A stretch of 12,500 nucleotides of DNA, taken from NCBI RefSeq assembly GCF_042767895.1, contig NC_091557.1, positions 21,808,593 through 21,821,092 on the forward strand, in the 5' to 3' direction. Position numbers and translations under genes: made by a program. Below are positions 1-10,986 of the stretch, piece after piece. Source of the DNA: Penaeus vannamei. Taxonomy: Eukaryota > Arthropoda > Malacostraca > Decapoda > Penaeidae. Each line of letters begins with the position of its first letter. The first letter of the stretch is position 1. The notes under the pieces are model-generated. The model was not told the DNA's origin. It worked only from the letters and a program-made list of their open reading frames with translations, and did not search any database.

Positions 1-1510
1 AAATTATGGCCGAGGGAGATGAGGGCCGAGGGAGATGGGGTTCGAGGGAGATGGGGGCCGAGGGAAATGGGGGCCGAGGGAGATGGGGGTCGAGGGAAAT
101 GGGGGCCGAGGGAGATGGGGGTCGAGGGAGATGGGGGTCGAGGGAAATGGGGGCCGAGGGAAATGGGGGCCAAGGGAGATGGGGGCCGAGGGAAATGGGG
201 GCCGAGGGAGATGGGGGCCGAGGGAGATGGGGGCCGAAGGAAATGGGGGCCGAGGGAGATGGGGGCCGAGGGAGATGGGGGCCGAGGGAGATGGGGGCCG
301 AGAGAAATGGGGGCCGAGGGAGATGGGGGCCGAGGGAGATGGGGGTCGAGGGAGATGGGGGCCGAGAGAGATGGGGGCCGAGGGAGATGGGGGCCGAGGG
401 AAATGAGGGCCGCGGGAGATGGGGGTCGAGGGAGATGGGGGCCGAGGGAGATGGGGGTCGAGGGAGATGGGGGCCGAGGGAGATGGGGGTCGAGGGAGAT
501 GGGGGTCGAGGGAGATGGGGGTCGAGGGAGATGGGGGCCGAGGGAGATGGGGGCCGAGGGAGATGGGGGTCGAGGGAGATGGGGGTCGAGGGAGATGGGG
601 GCCGAGGGAGATGGGGGCCGAGAGAGATGGGGGCCGAGGGAGATGGGGGCCGAGGGAAATGGGGGCCGAGGGAAATGAAGGCCGAGGGAAATGAGGGCCG
701 AGAGAGATGGGGGCCGAGGAAAATGGGGGCCGAGGGAAATGGGGGCCGAGGGAAATGAGGGCCGAGGGACATGGGGGTCGAGGGAGATGGGGGTCGAGGG
801 AGATGGGGGCCGAGGGAAATGGGGGCCGATGGAGATGGGGGTCGAGGGAAATGGGGGCCGAGGAAAATGGGGGCCGAGGGAGATGGGGGCCGAGGGAAAT
901 GGGGGCCGAGGGAAATGGGGGCCGAGGGAGATGGGGGCCGAGGAAAATGGGGGCCGAGGGAGATGGGGGCCGAGGGAAATGGGGGCCGAGGGAAATGGGG
1001 GCCGATGGAGATGGGGGTCGAGGGATATGGGGGCCGAGGGAGATGGGGGCCGAGGGAAATGGGGGCCGAGAGAGATGGGGGCCGAGGGAGATGGGGGCCG
1101 AGGGAAATGGGGGCCGAGGGAAATGAGGGCCGAGGGAGATGGGGGTCGAGGGAGATGGGGGTCGAGGGAGATGGGGGCCGAGGGAAATGGGGGCCGATGG
1201 AGATGGGGGTCGAGGGAGATGGGGGCCGAGGGAGATGGGGGCCGAGAGAGATGGGGGCCGAGGGAGATGGGGGCCGAGGGAAATGAGGGCCGAGGGAGAT
1301 GGGGGTCGAGGGAGATGGGGGTCGAGGGAGATGGGGGCCGAGGGAAATGGGGGCCGATGGATATGGGGGCCGAGGGAAATGGGGGCCGAGGGAAATGGGG
1401 GCCGAGGGAGATGGGGGCCGAAGGAAATGGGGGCCGAGGGAAATGGGGGCCGAGGGAGATGGGGGTCGAGGGAGATGGGGGCCGAGGGAGATGGGGGCCG
1501 AGGGAGATGG
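1..1510 (+). repeat. Large higher-order block, copy A
   Basis: The order of variant units here recurs at 2337-3865. Shared markers are an unusual start reading AAATTATGG (1-9, matched at 2337-2345), a CCAAGG unit (170 versus 2507), a GAAGGAAAT unit (237 versus 2574), ATGAGGG units (401 versus 2754), GATGG units (t at 830 and 1198 versus 3183 and 3551) and a rare GATGGATATG unit (t at 1358 versus 3711). The offset moves from 2336 to 2337 to 2353. These steps are explained by a 1-bp insertion in copy C and by one whole unit that A lacks between about 240 and 401. Boundaries are approximate because similarity fades into the general array. Confidence 0.85.
1130..1289 (+). repeat. 10-unit (160-bp) higher-order block
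   Basis: Ten units in a fixed order of types: consensus, TCG, TCG, AAAT, GATGG, TCG, consensus, GAGAGAG, consensus, AAATGAGGG. The same 160 bp occurs with no difference that I can see at 4475-4634, and with a few substitutions at 3483-3642. Longer relatives carrying the GATGG unit lie near 3971, 6763, 8523 and 9469. It is a recurring sub-module of the array. Confidence 0.85.
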
Positions 1511-2220
1511 GGGCCGAGGGAGATGGGGGCCGTGGGAGATGGGGGCCGAGGGAGATGGGGGTCGAGGGAGATGGGGGTCGAGGGAAATGGGGGCCGAGGG
1601 AGATGGGGGTCGAGGGAAATGGGGGCCGAGGGAGATGGGGGTCGAGGGAGATGGGGGCCGAGGGAAATGGGGGCCAAGGGAGATGGGGGCCGAGGGAAAT
1701 GGGGGCCGAGGGAGATGGGGGCCGAGGGAGATGGGGGCCGAAGGAAATGGGGGCCGAGGGAGATGGGGGCCGAGGGAGATGGGGGTCGAGGGAAATGGGG
1801 GCCGAGGGAGATGGGGGCCGAGAGAAATGGGGGCCGAGGGAGATGGGGGCCGAGGGAGATGGGGGTCGAGGGAGATGGGGGCCGAGAGAGATGGGGGCCG
1901 AGGGAGATGGGGGCCGAGGGAAATGAGGGCCGAGGGAGATGGGGGTCGAGGGAGATGGGGGCCGAGGGAGATGGGGGTCGAGGGAGATGGGGGCCGAGGG
2001 AGATGGGGGCCGAGGGAGATGGGGGTCGAGGGAGATGGGGGTCGAGGGAGATGGGGGCCGAGGGAGATGGGGGCCGAGGGAGATGGGGGTCGAGGGAGAT
2101 GGGGGTCGAGGGAAATGGGGGCCGAGGGAGATGGGGGCCGAGAGAGATGGGGGCCGAGGGAGATGGGGGCCGAGGGAAATGGGGGCCGAGGGAAATGAGG
2201 GCCGAGGGAAATGAGGGCCG
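1505..2220 (+). repeat. Large higher-order block, copy B (partial)
   Basis: This segment repeats the unit order of about 1-690 at an offset of 1504 bp (exactly 94 units), changing to 1520 after one extra unit. It also matches 2338-3053 at a constant 832 to 833 bp. The shared markers are the CCAAGG unit (1674), the GAAGG unit (1741), the ATGAGGG unit (1921) and the doubled ATGAGGG pair near 2193 and 2209. B and C share the additional unit that A lacks, so B and C look more closely related to each other than to A. It lacks the AAATTATGG marker at its start. Confidence 0.8.
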
Positions 2221-2409
2221 AGAGAGATGGGGGCCGAGGGAGATGGGGGTCGAGGGAGATGGGGGCCGAGGGAAATGGGGGCCGAGGGAGATGGGGGCCG
2301 AGGGAAATGGGGGTCGAGGGAGATGGGGGTCGAGGGAAATTATGGCCGAGGGAGATGGGGGCCGAGGGAGATGGGGGCCGAGGGAGATGGGGGTCGAGGG
2401 AGATGGGGG

Positions 2410-2426
2410 TCGAGGGTAAATGGGGG
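2410..2426 (+). other. 17-bp unit with a one-base insertion
   Basis: The unit reads TCGAGGGTAAATGGGGG, one T longer than TCGAGGGAAATGGGGG. The position of the CC dinucleotide changes from 10 to 11 modulo 16 at this point and stays there until about 10987, apart from a compensated pair near 4123-4186. It is the only persistent phase change in the first 10.9 kb. Confidence 0.9.
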
Positions 2427-3482
2427 CCGAGGGAGATGGGGGTCGAGGGAAATGGGGGCCGAGGGAGATGGGGGTCGAGGGAGATGGGGGCCGAGGGAAA
2501 TGGGGGCCAAGGGAGATGGGGGCCGAGGGAAATGGGGGCCGAGGGAGATGGGGGCCGAGGGAGATGGGGGCCGAAGGAAATGGGGGCCGAGGGAGATGGG
2601 GGCCGAGGGAGATGGGGGTCGAGGGAAATGGGGGCCGAGGGAGATGGGGGCCGAGAGAAATGGGGGCCGAGGGAGATGGGGGCCGAGGGAGATGGGGGTC
2701 GAGGGAGATGGGGGCCGAGAGAGATGGGGGCCGAGGGAGATGGGGGCCGAGGGAAATGAGGGCCGAGGGAGATGGGGGTCGAGGGAGATGGGGGCCGAGG
2801 GAGATGGGGGTCGAGGGAGATGGGGACCGAGGGAGATAGGGGCCGAGGGAGATGGGGGTCGAGGGAGATGGGGGTCGAGGGAGATGGGGGCCGAGGGAGA
2901 TGGGGGCCGAGGGAGATGGGGGTCGAGGGAGATGGGGGTCGAGGGAGATGGGGGCCGAGGGAGATGGGGGCCGAGAGAGATGGGGGCCGAGGGAGATGGG
3001 GGCCGAGGGAAATGGGGGCCGAGGGAAATGAGGGCCGAGGGAAATGAGGGCCGAGAGAGATGGGGGCCGAGGGAGATGGGGGCCGAGGGAAATGGGGGCC
3101 GAGGGAAATGAGGGCCGAGGGAGATGGGGGTCGAGGGAGATGGGGGTCGAGGGAGATGGGGGCCGAGGGAAATGGGGGCCGATGGAGATGGGGGTCGAGG
3201 GAAATGGGGGCCAAGGAAAATGGGGGCCGAGGGAGATGGGGGCCGAGGGAAATGGGGGCCGAGGGAAATGGGGGCCGAGGGAGATGGGGGCCGAGGAAAA
3301 TGGGGGCCGAGGGAGATGGGGGCCGAGGGAAATGGGGGCCGAGGGAAATGGGGGCCGAGGGAGATGGGGGTCGAGGGAGATGGGGGCCGAGGGAGATGGG
3401 GGCCGAGGGAGATGGGGGCCGAGAGAGATGGGGGCCGAGGGAGATGGGGGCCGAGGGAAATGGGGGCCGAGTGAAATGAGGG

Positions 3483-3642
3483 CCGAGGGAGATGGGGGTC
3501 GAGGGAGATGGGGGTCGAGGGAGATAGGGGCCGAGGGAAATGGGGGCCGATGGAGATGGGGGTCGAGGGAGATGGGGGCCGAGGGAGATGAGGGCCGAGA
3601 GAGATGGGGGCCGAGGGAGATGGGGGCCGAGGGAAATGAGGG
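3483..3642 (+). repeat. 10-unit (160-bp) block, diverged copy
   Basis: Same unit order as 1130-1289, and part of the larger A/C duplication (offset 2353). It differs by isolated substitutions such as GAGATAGGGG near 3523 and GATGAGGG near 3590. The unit before it carries GAGTGAAATG at 3471, also private to this copy. Confidence 0.8.
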
Positions 3643-4122
3643 CCGAGGGAGATGGGGGTCGAGGGAAATGGGGGTCGAGGGAGATGGGGGCCGAGGGAAA
3701 TGGGGGCCGATGGATATGGGGGCCGAGGGAAATGGGGGCCGAGGGAAATGGGGGCCGAGGGAGATAGGGGCCGAAGGAAATGGGGGCCGAGGGAAATGGG
3801 GGCCGAGGGAGATGGGGGTCGAGGGAGATGGGGGCCGAGGGAGATGGGGGCCGAGGGAGATGGGGGCCGAGAGAGATGGGGGCCGAGGGAGATGGGGGCC
3901 GAGGGAAATGGGGGCGGAGGGAAATGGGGGCCGAGGGAGATGGGGGTCGAGGGAGATGGGGGTCGAGGGAGATGGGGGCCGAGGGAAATGGGGGCCGATG
4001 GAGATGGGGGTCGAGGGAGATGGGGGCCGAGGGAGATGGGGGCCGAGAGAGATGGGGGCCGAGGGAGATGGGGGCCGAGGGAAATGAGGGCCGAGGGAAA
4101 TGAGGGCCGAGGGAAATGAGGG

Positions 4123-4186
4123 CCGATGAGAGATGGGGGTCGAGGGAGATGGGGGCCGAGGGAAATGGGGGCCGAGGAGATGGGGG
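4123..4186 (+). other. Paired compensating +1 and -1 units
   Basis: The unit at 4123-4139 is 17 bp (CCGATGAGAGATGGGGG) and the unit at 4172-4186 is 15 bp (CCGAGGAGATGGGGG). The phase is shifted for only three units (48 bp) and then restored. This follows three consecutive AAATGAGGG units (4082, 4098, 4114), the longest run of that variant in the window. Confidence 0.85.
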
Positions 4187-4474
4187 CCGAGGGAGATGGG
4201 GGCCGAGGGAAATGGGGGCCGAGGGAAATGAGGGCCGAGGGAGATGGGGGTCGATGGAAATGGGGGCCGAGGGAGATGGGGGCCGAGGGAGATGGGGGCC
4301 GAGGGAGATGGGGGCCGAGGGAAATGGGGGCCGAGGGAAATGGGGGCCGAGGGAGATGGGGGTCGAGGGAGATGGGGGCCGAGGGAGATGGGGGCCGAGG
4401 GAGATGGGGGCCGAGAGAGATGGGGGCCGAGGGAGATGGGGGCCGAGGGAAATGGGGGCCGAGGGAAATGAGGG

Positions 4475-4634
4475 CCGAGGGAGATGGGGGTCGAGGGAGA
4501 TGGGGGTCGAGGGAGATGGGGGCCGAGGGAAATGGGGGCCGATGGAGATGGGGGTCGAGGGAGATGGGGGCCGAGGGAGATGGGGGCCGAGAGAGATGGG
4601 GGCCGAGGGAGATGGGGGCCGAGGGAAATGAGGG
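4475..4634 (+). repeat. 10-unit (160-bp) block, copy identical to 1130-1289
   Basis: Read unit by unit, this segment has the same ten unit types in the same order as 1130-1289, 3345 bp away, with no base difference found. It is followed directly by the adjacent 288-bp pair. Confidence 0.85.
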
Positions 4635-4922
4635 CCGAGGGAGATGGGGGTCGAGGGAGATGGGGGTCGAGGGAGATGGGGGCCGAGGGAAATGGGGGCC
4701 GAGGGAAATGGGGGCCGAGGGAGATGGGGGCCGAGGGAAATGGGGGCCGAGGGAGATGGGGGCCGAAGGAAATGGGGGCCGAGGGAAATGGGGGCCGAGA
4801 GAGATGGGGGTCGAGGGAGATGGGGGCCGAGGGAGATGGGGGCCGAGGGAGATGGGGGCCGAGAGAGATGGGGGCCGAGGGAGATGGGGGCCGAGGGAAA
4901 TGGGGGCCGAGGGAAATGAGGG
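4635..4922 (+). repeat. 18-unit (288-bp) higher-order block, first copy
   Basis: Eighteen units that are repeated immediately downstream at 4923-5210. Both copies open with consensus, TCG, TCG, AAAT, AAAT, consensus and end with GAGAGAG, consensus, AAAT, AAATGAGGG. Only units 7 to 9 differ (at 4731, 4747 and 4763, where copy one has AAAT, consensus and GAAGGAAAT), four bases in total by my reading. Confidence 0.85.
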
Positions 4923-5210
4923 CCGAGGGAGATGGGGGTCGAGGGAGATGGGGGTCGAGGGAGATGGGGGCCGAGGGAAATGGGGGCCGAGGGAAATGGG
5001 GGCCGAGGGAGATGGGGGCCGAGGGAGATGGGGGCCGAGAGAGATGGGGGCCGAGGGAGATGGGGGCCGAGGGAAATGGGGGCCGAGAGAGATGGGGGTC
5101 GAGGGAGATGGGGGCCGAGGGAGATGGGGGCCGAGGGAGATGGGGGCCGAGAGAGATGGGGGCCGAGGGAGATGGGGGCCGAGGGAAATGGGGGCCGAGG
5201 GAAATGAGGG
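4923..5210 (+). repeat. 18-unit (288-bp) higher-order block, second copy
   Basis: Tandem copy of 4635-4922. Units 7 to 9 here are consensus, GAGAGAG and consensus. A third, shortened relative of 11 units follows at 5211-5386, with the same opening (consensus, TCG, TCG, AAAT) and the same AAAT, AAATGAGGG ending but lacking several internal units. This looks like tandem duplication followed by internal loss. Confidence 0.85.
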
Positions 5211-5690
5211 CCGAGGGAGATGGGGGTCGAGGGAGATGGGGGTCGAGGGAGATGGGGGCCGAGGGAAATGGGGGCCGAGAGAGATGGGGGCCGAGGGAGA
5301 TAGGGGCCGAGGGAGATGGGGGCCGAGAGAGATGGGGGCCGAGGGAGATGGGGGCCGAGGGAAATGGGGGCCGAGGGAAATGAGGGCCGAGGGAAATGAG
5401 GGCCGAGAGAGATGGGGGCCGAGGGAGATGGGGGCCGAGGGAAATGGGGGCCGAGGGAAATGAGGGCCGAGGGAGATGGGGGTCGAGGGAGATGGGGGTC
5501 GGGGGAGATGGGGGCCGAGGGAAATGGGGGCCGAGGGAGATGGGGGTCGAGGGAGATGGGGGCCGAGGGAGATGGGGGCCGAGAGAGATGGGGGCCGAGG
5601 GAGATGGGGGCCGAGGGAAATGGGGGCCGAGGGAAATGAGGGCCGAGGGAGATGGGGGTCGAGGGAGATGGGGGTCGAGGGAGATGGGGG

Positions 5691-5978
5691 TCGAGGGAAA
5701 TGGGGGCCGAGGGAGATGGGGGCCGTGGGAGATGGGGGCCGAGGGAAATAGGGGCCGAGGGAGATGGGGGCCGAGGGAAATGGGGGCCGAGGGAAATGGG
5801 GGCCGAGGGAAATGGGGGCCGATGGAGATGGGGGTCGAGGGAGATGGGGGCCGAGGGAGATGGGGGCCGAGAGAGATGGGGGCCGAGAGAGATGGGGGCC
5901 GAGGGAAATGGGGGCCGAGGGAAATGAGGGCCGAGGGAGATGGGGGTCGAGGGAGATGGGGGCCGAGGGAGATGGGGG
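5691..5978 (+). repeat. 18-unit block, copy 1 (partner 7195-7482)
   Basis: Eighteen units matching 7195-7482 at an offset of exactly 1504 bp with two base differences: the unit at 5883 has GAGAGAG where 7387 has GAGGGAG, and the unit at 5947 has AGAT where 7451 has ATAT. The block includes the marker pair CCGTGGGAGATG followed by a unit ending AAATAGGGG (5723-5754) and a GATGG unit (5819). Confidence 0.85.
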
Positions 5979-7194
5979 CCGAGGGAGATGGGGGCCGAGG
6001 GAGATGGGGGTCGAGGGAGATGGGGGCCGAGGGAGATGGGGGTCGAGGGAAATTGGGGCCGAGGGAGATGGGGGTCGAGGGAGATGGGGGCCGAGGGAGA
6101 TGGGGGTCAAGGGAGATGGGGGCCGAGGGAGATGGGGGCAAAGGGAGATGGGGGTCGAGGGAGATGGGGGCCGAGGGAGATGGGGGTCGAGGGAGATGGG
6201 GGCCGAGGGAGATGGGGGCCGAGAGAGATGGGGGCCGAGGGAGATGGGGCCCGAGGGAGATGGGGGCCGAGGGAGATGGGGGTCGAGGGAGATGGGGGCC
6301 CAGGGAGATGGGGGCCGAGAGAGATGGGTGCCGAGGGAGATGGGGGCCGAGGGAAATGGGGGCCGAGGGAAATGAGGGCCGAGGGAGATGGGGGTCGAGG
6401 GAGATGGGGGCCGAGGGAGATGGGGGTCGAGGGAAATGGGGGCCGAGGGAGATGGGGGCCGAGGGAAATGTGGGCCGAGGGAGATGGGGGTCGAGGGAAA
6501 TAGGGGCCGAGGGAGATGGGGGCCGAGGGAAATGGGGGCCGAGGAAAATGGGGGCCGAGGAAAATGGGGGCCGAGGGAGATGGGGGCCGAGGGAGATGGG
6601 GGCCGAGGGAAATGGGGGCCGAGGGAAATGGGGGCCTAGGGAGATGGGGGTCGAGGGAGATGGGGGCCGAGGGAGATGGGGGCCGAGGGAGATGGGGGCC
6701 GAGAGAGATGGGGGCCGAGGGAGATGGGGGCCGAGGGAAATGGGGGCCGAGGGAAATGAGGGCCGAGGGAGATGGGGGTCGAGGGAGATGGGGGTCGAGG
6801 GAGATGGGGGCCGAGGGAAATGGGGGCCGATGGAGATGGGGGTCGAGGGAGATGGGGGCCGAGGGAGATGGGGGCCGAGAGAGATGGGGGCCGAGGGAGA
6901 TGGGGGCCGAGGGAAATGGGGGCCGAGGGAAATGAGGGCCGAGGGAAATGAGGGCCGTGGGAGATGGGGGCCGAGGGAGATGGGGGCCGAGGGAAATGGG
7001 GGCCGAGGGAAATGAGGGCCGAGGGAGATGGGGGTCGAGGGAGATGGGGGTCGAGAGAGATGGGGGCCGAGGGAAATGGGGGCCAATGGAGATGGGGGCC
7101 GAGGGAGATGGGGGCCGAGAGAGATGGGGGCCGAGGGAGATGGGGGCCGAGGGAAATGGAGGCCGAGGGAAATGAGGGCCGAGGGAGATGGGGG

Positions 7195-7482
7195 TCGAGG
7201 GAAATGGGGGCCGAGGGAGATGGGGGCCGTGGGAGATGGGGGCCGAGGGAAATAGGGGCCGAGGGAGATGGGGGCCGAGGGAAATGGGGGCCGAGGGAAA
7301 TGGGGGCCGAGGGAAATGGGGGCCGATGGAGATGGGGGTCGAGGGAGATGGGGGCCGAGGGAGATGGGGGCCGAGAGAGATGGGGGCCGAGGGAGATGGG
7401 GGCCGAGGGAAATGGGGGCCGAGGGAAATGAGGGCCGAGGGAGATGGGGGTCGAGGGATATGGGGGCCGAGGGAGATGGGGG
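7195..7482 (+). repeat. 18-unit block, copy 2 (partner 5691-5978)
   Basis: See 5691-5978. The CCGTGGG plus AAATAGGGG marker pair sits at 7227-7258. The same pair recurs at 7659, 8155 and 9099, and in altered form (AAATAAGGG) at 11098, making six copies in the window, all in the right-hand half of the array. Confidence 0.85.
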
Positions 7483-7923
7483 TCGAGGGAAATGGGGGCC
7501 GAGGGAGATGGGGGCCGAGGGAAATGGGGGCCGAGGGAGATGGGGGTCGAGGGAGATGGGGGCCGAGGGAGATGGGGGCCGAGGGAAATGGGGGCCGAGG
7601 GAGATGGGGGCCGAGGGAAATGGGGGCCGAGGGAGATGGGGGTCGAGGGAGATGGGGGCCGTGGGAGATGGGGGCCGAGGGAAATAGGGGCCGAGGGAGA
7701 TGGGGGCCGAGGGAAATGGGGGCCGAGGGAGATGGGGGTCGAGGGAGATGGGGGTCGAGGGAGATGGGGGTCGAGGGAGATGGGGGCCGAGGGAAATGGG
7801 GGCCGAGGGAAATGGGGGCCGAGGGAAATGGGGGCCGAGGGAAATGGGGGCCGAGGGAAATGGGGGCCGAAGGAAATGGGGGCCGAGGGAGATGGGGGCC
7901 GAGGGAGATGGGGGTCGAGGGAG

Positions 7924-8429
7924 ATGGGGGCCGAGGGAGATGGGGGCCGAGGGAGATGGGGGCCGAGAGAGATGGGGGCCGAGGGAGATGGGGGCCGAGG
8001 GAAATGGGGGCCGAGGGAAATGAGGGCCGAGGGAGATGGGGGTCGAGGGAGATGGGGGTCGAGGGAGATGGGGGTCGAGGGAAATGGGGGCCGAGGGAGA
8101 TGGGGGCCGAGGGAAATGGGGGCCGAGGGAGATGGGGGTCGAGGGAGATGGGGGCCGTGGGAGATGGGGGCCGAGGGAAATAGGGGCCGAGGGAGATGGG
8201 GGCCGAGGGAAATGGGGGCCGAGGGAAATGGGGGCCGAGGGAGATGGGGGTCGAGGGAGATGGGGGTCGAGGGAGATGGGGGCCGAGGGAAATGGGGGCC
8301 GAGGGAGATGGGGGCCGAGGGAAATGGGGGCCGAGGGAAATGGGGGCCGAGGGAGATGGGGGCCGAAGGAAATGGGGGCCGAGGGAAATGGGGGCCGAGG
8401 GAGATGGGGGTCGAGGGAGATGGGGGCCG
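7924..8429 (+). repeat. Perfect 506-bp internal duplication, copy 1
   Basis: Read unit by unit, 7924-8429 is identical to 8868-9373 (offset 944 bp, 59 units), covering 31 complete units of seven variant types. The match is broken on the left by G at 7923 against A at 8867 and on the right by A at 8430 against G at 9374. Similarity continues leftward for a few units with sparse mismatches, and the units to the right diverge. Exact identity over so many variable units points to a recent copying event. Confidence 0.88.
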
Positions 8430-8867
8430 AGGGAGATGGGGATCGAGGGAGATGGGGGCCGAGAGAGATGGGGGCCGAGGGAGATGGGGGCCGAGGGAAG
8501 TGGGGGCGGAGGGAAATGAGGGCCGAGGGAGATGGGGGTCGAGGGAGATGGGGGTCGAGGGAGATGGGGGCCGAGGGAAATGGGGGCCGATGGAGATGGG
8601 GGTCGAGGGAGATGGGGGTCGAGGGAGATGGGGGCCGAGAGAGATGGGGGCCGAGGGAGATGGGGGCCGAGGGAAATGGGGGCCGAGGGAAATGAGGGCC
8701 GAGGGAAATGAGGGCCGATGGATATGGGGGCCGAGGGAAATGGGGGCCGAGGGAAATGGGGGCCGAGGGAAATGGGGGCCGAAGGAAATGGGGGCCGAGG
8801 GAAATGAGGGCCGAGGGAGATGGGGGTCGAGGGAGATGGGGGCCGAGGGAGATGGGGGTCGAGGGAA

Positions 8868-9373
8868 ATGGGGGCCGAGGGAGATGGGGGCCGAGGGAGA
8901 TGGGGGCCGAGAGAGATGGGGGCCGAGGGAGATGGGGGCCGAGGGAAATGGGGGCCGAGGGAAATGAGGGCCGAGGGAGATGGGGGTCGAGGGAGATGGG
9001 GGTCGAGGGAGATGGGGGTCGAGGGAAATGGGGGCCGAGGGAGATGGGGGCCGAGGGAAATGGGGGCCGAGGGAGATGGGGGTCGAGGGAGATGGGGGCC
9101 GTGGGAGATGGGGGCCGAGGGAAATAGGGGCCGAGGGAGATGGGGGCCGAGGGAAATGGGGGCCGAGGGAAATGGGGGCCGAGGGAGATGGGGGTCGAGG
9201 GAGATGGGGGTCGAGGGAGATGGGGGCCGAGGGAAATGGGGGCCGAGGGAGATGGGGGCCGAGGGAAATGGGGGCCGAGGGAAATGGGGGCCGAGGGAGA
9301 TGGGGGCCGAAGGAAATGGGGGCCGAGGGAAATGGGGGCCGAGGGAGATGGGGGTCGAGGGAGATGGGGGCCG
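8868..9373 (+). repeat. Perfect 506-bp internal duplication, copy 2
   Basis: Partner of 7924-8429. The 438 bp between the copies (8430-8867) contains several private variants: GGGGATCG near 8440, GAGGGAAGTGGGGGCGG near 8491 and GATGGATATG near 8718. The spacer is therefore older or differently derived than the duplicated ends. Confidence 0.88.
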
Positions 9374-10490
9374 GGGGAGATGGGGGCCGAGGGAGATGGG
9401 GGCCGAGGGAGATGGGGGCCGAGGGAGATGGGGGCCGAGGGAAATGGGGGCCGAGGGAGATGGGGGTCGAGGGAGATGGGGGTCGAGGGAGATGGGGGCC
9501 GAGGGAAATGGGGGCCGATGGAGATGGGGGTCGAGGGAGATGGGGGTCGAGGGAGATGGGGGCCGAGAGAGATGGGGGCCGAGGGAGATGGGGGCCGAGG
9601 GAAATGGGGGCCGAGGGAAATGAGGGCCGAGGGAAATGAGGGCCGAGGGAGATGGGGGCCGAGGGAGATGGGGGCCGAGGGAGATGGGGGCCGAGGGAGA
9701 TGGGGGCCGAGAGAGATGGGGGCCGAGGGAGATGGGGGCCGAGGGAAATGGGGGCCGAGGGAAATGAGGGCCGAGGGAAATGAGGGCCGAGAGAGATGGG
9801 GGCCGAGGGAGATGGGGGCCGAGGGAAATGGGGGCCGAGGGAGATGGGGGCCGAGGGAAATGCGGGCGGAGGGAAATGAGGGCCGAGGGAGATGGGGGTC
9901 GAGGGAGATGGGGGCCCAGGGAGATGGGGGCCGAGAGAGATGGGTGCCGAGGGAGGTGGGGGCCGAGGGAAATGAGGGCAGAGGGAGATGGTGGTCGAGG
10001 GAAATGAGGGCCGAGGGAGATGGGGGTCGAGGGAGATGGGGGCCGAGGGAGATGGGGGTCGAGGGAGATGGGGGCCGAGGGAGATGGGGGCCGAGGGAAA
10101 TGTGGGCCGAGGGAGATGGGGGCCGAGGGAGATGGGGGCCGAGGGAGATGGGGGCCGAGGGAAATGGGGGCCGAGGGAGATGGGGGTCGAGGGAGATGGG
10201 GGCCGAGGGAGATGGGGATCGAGGGAAATGGGGGCCGAGGGAGATGGGGGCCGAGGGAGATAGGGGCCGAGGGAGATGGGGGCCGAGGGAAATGGGGGCC
10301 GAGGGAAATGGGGGCCGAGGGAAATGGGGGCCGATGGAGATGGGTGTCGAGGGAGATGGGGGCCGAGGGAGATGGGGGCCGAGAGAGATGGGGGCCGAGG
10401 GAGATGGGGGTCGAGGGAGATGGGGGTCGAGGGAAATGGGGGCCGAGGGAGATGGGGGCCGAGGGAAATGGGGGCCGAGGGAGATGGGGG

Positions 10491-10618
10491 CCGAGGGAAA
10501 TTGGGGCCGAGGGAGATGGGGGCCGTGGGATATGGGGGCCGTGGGATATGGGGGTCGAGGGAAATTGGGGCCGAGGGAGATGGGGGCCGTGGGAGATGGG
10601 GGCCGAGGGAGATGGGGG
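10491..10618 (+). repeat. T-enriched 8-unit module, copy 1
   Basis: Eight units in the order AAATTGGGG, consensus, CCGTGGGATATG, CCGTGGGATATG, TCG with AAATTGGGG, consensus, CCGTGGGAGATG, consensus. It is followed by a GAGGGTGATG unit (10619-10634). The AAATTGGGG and doubled CCGTGGGATATG units are confined to these modules, except for one isolated AAATTGGGG unit at 6043. Confidence 0.88.
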
Positions 10619-10986
10619 CCGAGGGTGATGGGGGCCGAGGGAGATGGGGGCCGAGGGAGATGGGGGCCGAGGGAGATGGGGGCCGTGGGAGATGGGGGCC
10701 GAGAGAGATGGGGGCCGAGGGAGATGGGGGCCAAGGGAGATGGGGGTCGAGGGAGATGGGGGTCGAGGGAGATGGGGGTCGAGGGAGATGGGGGCCGAGG
10801 GAAATGGGGGCCGAGGGAGATGGGGGCCGTGGGAGATGGGGGCCGAGGGAGATGGGGGTCGAGGGAGATGGGGGCCGAAGGAGATGGGGGCCGAGGGAGA
10901 TGGGGGCCGAGGGAGATGGGGGCCGAGGGAGATGGGGGCCGAGGGAAATGGGGGCCGAGGGAAATGGGGGCCGATGGAGATGGGGG

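Larger units (their letters stand above)
2337..3865 (+). repeat. Large higher-order block, copy C
   Basis: Begins with the same three-base alteration (AAATTATGG) as copy A and then follows A nearly unit for unit for about 1.5 kb. Private changes include the extra T in GAGGGTAAATG (unit 2410-2426, 17 bp), GGGGACC near 2825, GAGATAGGG near 2835 and CCAAGGAAAATG at 3211. The extra T shifts the 16-bp phase by one for everything downstream, which makes it a useful landmark. The right boundary is where the match to A fades, around 3865. Confidence 0.85.

Noticed and set aside
2340..6110. Second long minus-strand frame of 1256 codons
   Set aside because: It starts at TTG created by a single CCGAG to TCAAG change in a repeat unit and stops at the TTA of the AAATTATGG marker. 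It lies wholly inside the satellite and is a frame shadow.
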